Assembly: GCA_038231295.1 (NCBI GenBank)
Contig: JBBRLP010000002.1
Location: 103,908 to 167,907 of the forward strand
Length of the DNA stretch: 64,000 nt
Source of the DNA: JANXLO01 sp038231295
GTDB taxonomy: Bacteria; Armatimonadota; Chthonomonadetes; Chthonomonadales; Chthonomonadaceae
Direction of reading: 5' to 3'
The translations under genes and the position numbers were made by a program. A model generated the notes under the pieces. It was not told the origin of the DNA. It ran no database searches and was given only the letters and a program-made list of their open reading frames with translations. Shown here piece by piece: positions 59,901 to 64,000 of this stretch. Position 1 is the first letter of the stretch, and each line of letters opens with the position of its first letter.

Positions 59901-61747
59901 ACTTGCCTGCTGCGCAGACCGTCGCGCTTACTCTGGAGACACAGCCCTGGTTCAAACTCCAGGGTTCCGCGCAGCAAAATATCGCTATCGAGAGCGGACA
60001 GGTCAAAGTCGTCTACTACCCGATAACGGTCACCGCTCTGGGCGGTCATGCCCTGATGGTGACGGCGAAGGGCAGCAAACTCTCCGACGCCGTGCGGCGT
60101 CAGATAGAAGTCCTGCCGAATGGCAAGCGTACCGATGTCGCGATCAATGACCGTCTGGAGCAGAAGTCGGAGAAATCTTTTACCATTCCTGCCGGGGCCA
60201 TCAAGGGGGCGAGCATCTACTTCGTCAAGCTCTATCCCGGCGCGTTCAGCAGTGTGGTCGAAGGGCTGGACGGCATTCTGCGGATGCCGGGAGGCTGTTT
60301 CGAGCAGACAAGCTCTACGACCTATCCGAACCTGCTCGTGTTGGACTATCTGAAAGCCACCAAAAAGATCAATCCCGAGCTTCAGTTGAAGGCCGAACAG
60401 TACATCAATGTCGGCTACCAACGGCTCGTCACGTTCGAGTGCAAGAACGGCGGGTTCTCCTGGTTCGGCGACGAGCCTGCCCACCAGATTCTGACTGCCT
60501 ACGGCCTGCTCGAATTCAGCGATATGGCGAAAGTTCACGACGTAGACCCAGCCGTGATCGCTCGAACACAGAACTGGCTGGCCGCGAGACAACGTGAGGA
60601 CGGAACCTGGGAGGAGAAGAACCAGGGTATTGCCGAGGGAATCATCAATCGGCAGTCCGGGGTTCTTCGCTCCACAGCGTATGTCGCCTGGGCGCTGGCG
60701 GAGAGCGGCTACAAAGGCCCGCAGGTGATGAAAGGGATAGGCTACGTCAAGGAACATGGAGCCGAAGCCAAAGACCCCTACACGCTGGCGGTCATCCTCA
60801 ATCTGCTGACCAAAGTCGAACCGGAGGCGGATACGACGGCGAAATTCGCGGAAGCCCTGATCGCGCTGGCGAAGACAACCGACAAGGCCGCCTGGTGGCA
60901 GAGCGATACGCAGACCTTCACCGGCGCGAAGGCGGAGGGGGCGGACCTCGAAACCACCGGGCTGGCCGCTTTCGGGCTGGTCAAATGGGGCCGCAACGCC
61001 GGATTCCTGAACAAGGTACTGACCTATCTGGTGCAAGGCAAAGACAGTTTTGGCACCTGGTCTACCACGCAGGGAACGGTATGGAGCATGAAAGCCCTGC
61101 TCTATGCGAGCCGCAACGCAAGCGGAGGCGGCAAAGGCACCGTGACGATCACAGCCAACGGGCAAAAGGCCGGTACAATTCAGATTACCGCCGACAATAA
61201 CGACGTCATGCGGCAGGTCAATCTCGCCGAGTTCCTGCACGAAGGCGAAGCCAACAACGTCACTCTTGCTTACGATGGCGACGGTTCGCTGCTCTATCAG
61301 ATCGCAGGCCGCTACTATGAGCCGTGGGAAAATGCCCCTCCGGTTCCGCAGCCCGGCTTCGAACCGCTTGCTCTGAAAGTGGAGTACGACAAGACCACGC
61401 TGGCCCAGGACGATACCGCTACGGTCACCGTCACGATCCACAATCAGACCACGAGAATCGCCGAGATGCCGCTGATTGATGTGGGCGTCCCGCCTGGTTT
61501 CACCGTTAACCCGGAGAAACTGGAAGATGCGGTCGCGAAGAAGGCGATCAGCAAGTATACGGTGGCGGCGCGGCAGGTGATCGTCTACATGGAGAAACTC
61601 GGCCCCGGCGAAACGGTCGTCCTGACTTATCAACTCCGCGCCAAATATCCGATCAAGGCGAAAACTCCGCTCAGTAAGGTCTATCCTTACTACAACCCGG
61701 AGCGCGTCACTGTCTCCGCCCCACAGGAGATCGTCGTTACCAAATAA
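56939..61747 (+). CDS. Bacterial alpha-2-macroglobulin with thioester and a pseudopilin-like insert
   Basis: A 1602-residue exported protein. Signal peptide 'IPLLACAGLVLCVGLG'. MG domains follow, with the A2M repeats 'SDKPLYQPGQTMHIRALALD' (about 161) and 'TDKPYYLPGEEVRGTV' (about 262). At about 730-815 is a segment like the C-terminal domain of type II secretion protein GspG ('LLDPWGHFYKTD', 'LNSSGPDGKWGTADDIMG'), then a Gly-rich linker. The A2M domain starts near 910 ('LLTDENGLAEIKVPMADSIT'). The thioester is C1120-F-E-Q in 'MPGGCFEQTSSTTYPN', within a helical TED domain, and a receptor-binding-like domain closes the protein. It would trap proteases in the periplasm or at the surface. ATG 56939 has AAGGAG 8 nt upstream. 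No PBP1c gene, the common partner, is adjacent. Confidence 0.95.
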   Translation: MRIPLLACAGLVLCVGLGEGSGGAQHRPASAVCIPSAGRHRGDPKAEYTLTPLETRVLGQRSWLRGGPASLRVIVVNHLTSKAVRANVTLTLAKIENGKPGDATKLFEGETSGLGTLDAGFNAPAAEAGTYQLNVSVKSPLGTDTITQPIQLTESVQVLLTSDKPLYQPGQTMHIRALALDMATRKALADQPITFEVEDARGNKVFKKRDKLSAFGLSGTDFVLADEVNMGTFTLRATLSQGQTEKKVNVQRYVLPKFKLAVTTDKPYYLPGEEVRGTVKANYFFGKPVADGSVTVTVNTLDIGVTKLTELKGTTSPIGAYTFRYTLPNSFVGQPFEQGKAVVEFAATLKDTADHKQEAHLSVPVVKDPVSLVVVPEHRGLVPNVPNRVYIAVSTPDGTPLKNTLVEVATSPGSPVANNNGTILNLLQAAISEKENQPKPIVLKDAKAVKSPVLKALKTDDLGLAVFDFTPGTEPVLLNVTATDDKGRKTSSVQTLQFAAVQDGLILRSDKTLAKVGDRLNLAALSSLKGGTLYLDVVRNRQTILTRAEPLNGNESHLTLPLTHDMVGTLEIHAYKILPSEEIIRDTRTIVVSPADDLEIKIVADRPDYKPGGDATLKFSVHDSQHRPVQAALGLAMVDESVFALSELQPGLEKIYFLLEKELMEPKYEIHGLRPTGLMQPNAGPIPILRDAERQRGAAMLLCAMPRSGDFEIQVNTYQDRYNAIRMKVVQEMTQTHQKIWTAIAKYQADAKTPLKAEDSLNKLVEKDYLKEADLLDPWGHFYKTDLGGQNAYHQYFALNSSGPDGKWGTADDIMGVYQYGWNGNGIGRRRGGRGFGGGAPGGAPGAAMPERVLEFGRAADRPMFAFRAAAAPEMMEKGAMKATLSETRAETKATGGAAPRVREYFPETMYWNPALLTDENGLAEIKVPMADSITTWRLSAMANSMNGQLGSTTSGVKVFQDFFVDIDLPVSLTKDDHVEIPVAVYNYLPAAQTVALTLETQPWFKLQGSAQQNIAIESGQVKVVYYPITVTALGGHALMVTAKGSKLSDAVRRQIEVLPNGKRTDVAINDRLEQKSEKSFTIPAGAIKGASIYFVKLYPGAFSSVVEGLDGILRMPGGCFEQTSSTTYPNLLVLDYLKATKKINPELQLKAEQYINVGYQRLVTFECKNGGFSWFGDEPAHQILTAYGLLEFSDMAKVHDVDPAVIARTQNWLAARQREDGTWEEKNQGIAEGIINRQSGVLRSTAYVAWALAESGYKGPQVMKGIGYVKEHGAEAKDPYTLAVILNLLTKVEPEADTTAKFAEALIALAKTTDKAAWWQSDTQTFTGAKAEGADLETTGLAAFGLVKWGRNAGFLNKVLTYLVQGKDSFGTWSTTQGTVWSMKALLYASRNASGGGKGTVTITANGQKAGTIQITADNNDVMRQVNLAEFLHEGEANNVTLAYDGDGSLLYQIAGRYYEPWENAPPVPQPGFEPLALKVEYDKTTLAQDDTATVTVTIHNQTTRIAEMPLIDVGVPPGFTVNPEKLEDAVAKKAISKYTVAARQVIVYMEKLGPGETVVLTYQLRAKYPIKAKTPLSKVYPYYNPERVTVSAPQEIVVTK

Positions 61748-61767
61748 CCCTGGCTCCCATTCCCCTC

Positions 61768-61802
61768 AACGAGCCGATTCATTATGAATCGGCTCGTTTT
61801 TC
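61768..61802 (+). terminator. Rho-independent terminator after the macroglobulin gene
   Basis: Perfect 13-bp stem (61768-61780 with 61786-61798), 5-nt loop, followed by TTTT. Confidence 0.9.
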
Positions 61803-61851
61803 AATGAGGCGTATCATTTTGCAGTAATGGCAACTCCCGATCCTGGAAAGT

Positions 61852-61935
61852 TATACTAACGGCGCATGAGAATCTCAGGTTGTAGCCTCTAGCGGATCGG
61901 AACACATTGAGAGGTTTTGACACGCCGTTAGTATA
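61852..61935. repeat. Inverted repeat (13-bp perfect arms) flanking a 58-bp core
   Basis: TATACTAACGGCG (61852-61864) and its exact complement (61923-61935). The core includes further short complementarity (CCTC/GAGG). No gene overlaps it. It may be a remnant of a small mobile element or a structured RNA. Confidence 0.5.
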
Positions 61936-62055
61936 CACGACATGCCCGGAAGGGGCGGTCGTGTGAGCATAACCTTCTCTGTCGCTCAAGAGTAGGGGCT
62001 CTCGGATGCCTGTCTGCAAGCCGTGAATTCTGTTTGCCGAACTTTTTCCTCCGCG

Positions 62056-63025
62056 TTACTTCTTCCGCAGTTCCGTAAAATCGGGGCGGCGACGGGAGAG
62101 GTCGGCGGTTTTGTCGTCTTTAAGGTATCTGTCCAGGAACGCGACGCTGTAGTAGGCGATGCTCGTCTGATAGGTCGGATTGACGTCTGTCCAGGCGAAG
62201 TGGCCTGCCTTGTCGAACTCGATAAAGTAGGTGGGAGCGGGCGTCTTGTCAAAAGCGCCCCCCACTCCGCTTTACCGTCAGCGTGACGCCGAGGTCGCGT
62301 GTGCCGCCCTGGTACATCACCGGAATCGTGAGGGCGTTCAGCCGACCCTTCTCTACGTAGGGGCTGCAATAGGGGGAGAGCGCAAGAACCGCCTTGATCT
62401 CCGGCAGTTTCCAGCTCGGCCATCCGCCTGCCAGTCCGAGCGCCGTATAGCCGCCCAGGGAGTGACCTGCCAGCGCGACTTTTGTCCAGTCAATGGTATT
62501 GGACCAAGCAGGGTCTTTCTTGAGGTTCTGGAGAAGCGAGGTGATGTCCCCAGCGCGGTCTTTGTAGGTCTGCTCGCTCCAGGACGCGGCATTGCCAAAG
62601 CTGGCCTCCGCACGGGATGCGCCACCGTTGCGCGAGGAATCTTTGTGATTGGGTGCGATCACCAGATAGCCGTGTTCTGCCAGCGCCTTCATGAGAAACG
62701 CGGACTGCATACTCGAACCGTGAAAGCCATGTGAGAAGATCACCAGCGGTGTCGGCCCCTTGAAAGCGGGCGCGGGAAGCCATACGGAGACCGACAGACC
62801 TCCGATCTGCGTATTGGTCACTTCCCTCCCGTCCTCTGTGCGCGGCTTCCCCGTCATTCGCCCCCGCAACGGCCCGCCTGCCGCCTGTTCCATCTGGAGT
62901 CTCTGCTGCATCTGCGCTGAAACGAGATAACGTACCCGGTTTCGAGCCACATGGCAGCCCGCCAGCGCCCCCAGGGCGAGTACAACGGCAAGTCCACACG
63001 CATATTGGTACGTCTTTCTGTCCAT
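62056..63025 (-). pseudogene. Alpha/beta-hydrolase lipoprotein (PAF-acetylhydrolase/dienelactone-hydrolase-like) with one frameshift
   Basis: The gene starts at ATG 63025 (GGAGAGG upstream) with a lipoprotein signal ('ACGLAVVLALGALAGC'). Hydrolase motifs: 'LVIFSHGFHGSSMQSAFLMK' (oxyanion region), nucleophile Ser in 'VALAGHSLGGYTALGLAGG', acid in 'MYQGGTRDLG', and His in 'FDKAGHFAW'. The frame breaks at a run of six C on the plus strand (62258-62263); with five, the two halves join as 'KRSGGAFDKTPAPTYFIE' and run to the stop at 62056. The catalytic His is behind the break, so the product of the sequence as given lacks it. This could be real decay or a homopolymer sequencing error. Confidence 0.8.
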
Positions 63026-63243
63026 GATGCCTCTCCTAATCATGCGGATAGTCGCACAGCGGGGACTGTCGTCCTTCACTTATTCATCCTGTATTCTCTT
63101 GCTTCCACTGACGACAACCCCGCCGTTTAGTTCAGTGGAGGAGACCAACATTTCTGTCCTCTAATTTCGGGTAAGGTATCCTGAGATCTCATCATTCGCG
63201 TAATCCGGAGGCCAAAAGTTGAATTCTCTGGTATCCTCCGAGG
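63026..63243. other. Intergenic region at the left edge of the insertion sequence
   Basis: 218 bp before the transposase start. The IS left end must lie here, but the terminal repeat cannot be fixed without the right end, which is outside the window. 'GGTATCCT' occurs at about 63175-63182 and again at about 63231-63238. Confidence 0.35.
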
Positions 63244-64000
63244 ATGGAAAATTCACTCACTCTCACCATCGAACGCATCGATGATCGGGTCTTGCTCCTG
63301 CATGTCATGTTGCAGGTCCAATTGCCCGACTTGCTCGACCGCCATCTGCCCAGGCATTGGCTCCAGAAGGGCCTCAGTTGGGGATGGGTCGCCACCATCT
63401 GGCTGGCGCACATTCTCTCCCAAGGGGACCACCGCAAACTTACCGTCCGAGAATGGGTGGCTCAAGCGCACCAGACCCTCCAGAGCGTCACCGGGCAGAG
63501 CATCCGCGATACCGATTTTACCGACGACCGCTTGACTATCGTCTTGCGAGAACTCAGCAAACCCGACTACTGGCACGCTATCGAGCACGATTTCGCCCAA
63601 AATGCCGTGCGTGTCTATGAACTCCCACAAAAATGTGTGCGTCTGGATGCGACAACCGTCTCCGGCTACCATACCGGAGGCCAAGACAGCCTCTTCCAAT
63701 TCGGCCACAGCAAAGACAATCCAGATCTTTTGCAGGTCAAAGTCATGATGGCCACTCTCGATCCGCTCGGACTGCCCCTGGTGACCCAGGTGGTGTCGGG
63801 GGGGAGAGCCGACGATGGCTTGTATGTGCCCATCGTAGAACTTGTTTGTGGCCTGCTGGCGGCGACCGGACTGTTATTTGTCGGCGACTGCAAGATGAGC
63901 GCGCTTTCCACCCGTGCTTTGGTCCGTTCGCGTGGACACCACTACTTAACGCCCCTGGCTCTGGTGGGCAACACCGCAAAACAGATGCCTACCTGGATAC
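63244..64000 (+). mobile_element. IS1634-family transposase, N-terminal part
   Basis: An open frame from ATG 63244 runs off the window (252 codons). It contains 'VRLDATTVSGYHTGGQDSLF' with the first catalytic Asp, 'QFGHSKDNPDLLQVKVMMAT', and 'GLLFVGDCKMSALSTRALV' with the second Asp of the DDE triad, as in IS1634-family (IS4 superfamily) transposases. The N-terminal region ('MENSLTLTIERIDDRVLLL', 'GLSWGWVATIWLAHILSQGD') also fits. The final Glu and the right inverted repeat lie beyond the window. No stop or frameshift is seen, so the element may be active. Confidence 0.88.

Noticed and set aside
59039..61633. 864-codon open frame antisense to the macroglobulin gene
   Set aside because: It mirrors the codon bias of the true gene on the other strand and has no recognisable domain.
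1..64000. CRISPR arrays, prophage, toxin-antitoxin or restriction systems
   Set aside because: I looked for regularly spaced repeats and for the usual protein families and saw none; defence is not a theme of this window.

Overview
The window looks like a chromosomal segment of a GC-rich, didermic bacterium, most likely of the phylum Armatimonadota (inference). The best clue is the prepilin-like protein at 9807-10604: its N-terminus ends in a 'PVFAQAREKARA' segment followed by 'CLSNMKQIG', and it carries a C-terminal H-x9-DG motif, a form I know as typical of Armatimonadota. Lipoproteins, a MacA/MacB-type exporter and an alpha-2-macroglobulin fit a cell with an outer membrane. No rRNA or ribosomal protein gene is present to settle the taxonomy.

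Layout. 1-5.6 kb: tail of an upstream gene, RNase P RNA (minus strand), an AAC(3)-type acetyltransferase with an alkaline-phosphatase-superfamily hydrolase, then a large clade-2 catalase. 5.7-8.8 kb: adaptor and permease of a MacAB-like exporter without an ATPase. 8.9-10.8 kb: a TlpA/thioredoxin-like gene with an in-frame UGA at the first position of its CxxC motif (probable selenoprotein), then a prepilin/lipoprotein pair. 10.8-15.3 kb: operon mtaB - small membrane protein - TMTC-like membrane protein - rimI, then tRNA-Pro. 15.4-38.8 kb: a surface polysaccharide locus, almost all on the minus strand. It runs from a Wzz-type chain-length protein through a CDP-6-deoxyhexose cassette (rfbF, rfbG, rfbC-like, acetyltransferase, reductase, CmcI-type methyltransferase), flippase, glycosyltransferases, polymerase, acyltransferase, asparagine synthetase-like protein and UDP-uronic acid enzymes to a WecA-type initiating transferase. 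39-48 kb: mostly housekeeping genes (sugar isomerase, nagA, cyclophilin, glyA, tRNA-CAU, TolB-like propeller, HIT protein) with small secreted proteins. 48-56 kb: pruA-like dehydrogenase, DUF192, S10 peptidase, DUF1223, Eis-like acetyltransferase, phosphoglucomutase. 56-64 kb: a decayed Rpn/DUF4351 gene, a 1602-residue alpha-2-macroglobulin with a pseudopilin-like insert, a frameshifted alpha/beta-hydrolase lipoprotein and the start of an IS1634-family transposase.

How the genes work together: the 23-kb polysaccharide locus holds the parts expected of a Wzx/Wzy pathway: initiation (WecA type), activated sugars (CDP-6-deoxyhexose, UDP-uronic acids), assembly (three GT4 and one GT2), decoration (acyl and methyl transfer), flipping, polymerisation and length control. 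One very strong promoter with an operator-like dyad drives its wzz end. Phosphoglucomutase at 54 kb could supply glucose-1-phosphate to it.

The most notable item is the probable selenoprotein at 8872-9390. UGA takes the place of the attacking cysteine of the thioredoxin motif, the frame stays open for 102 codons after it and completes the fold, and a perfect 19-nt palindrome just downstream can form a bacterial SECIS hairpin. No selA, selB, selC or selD is seen in the window.
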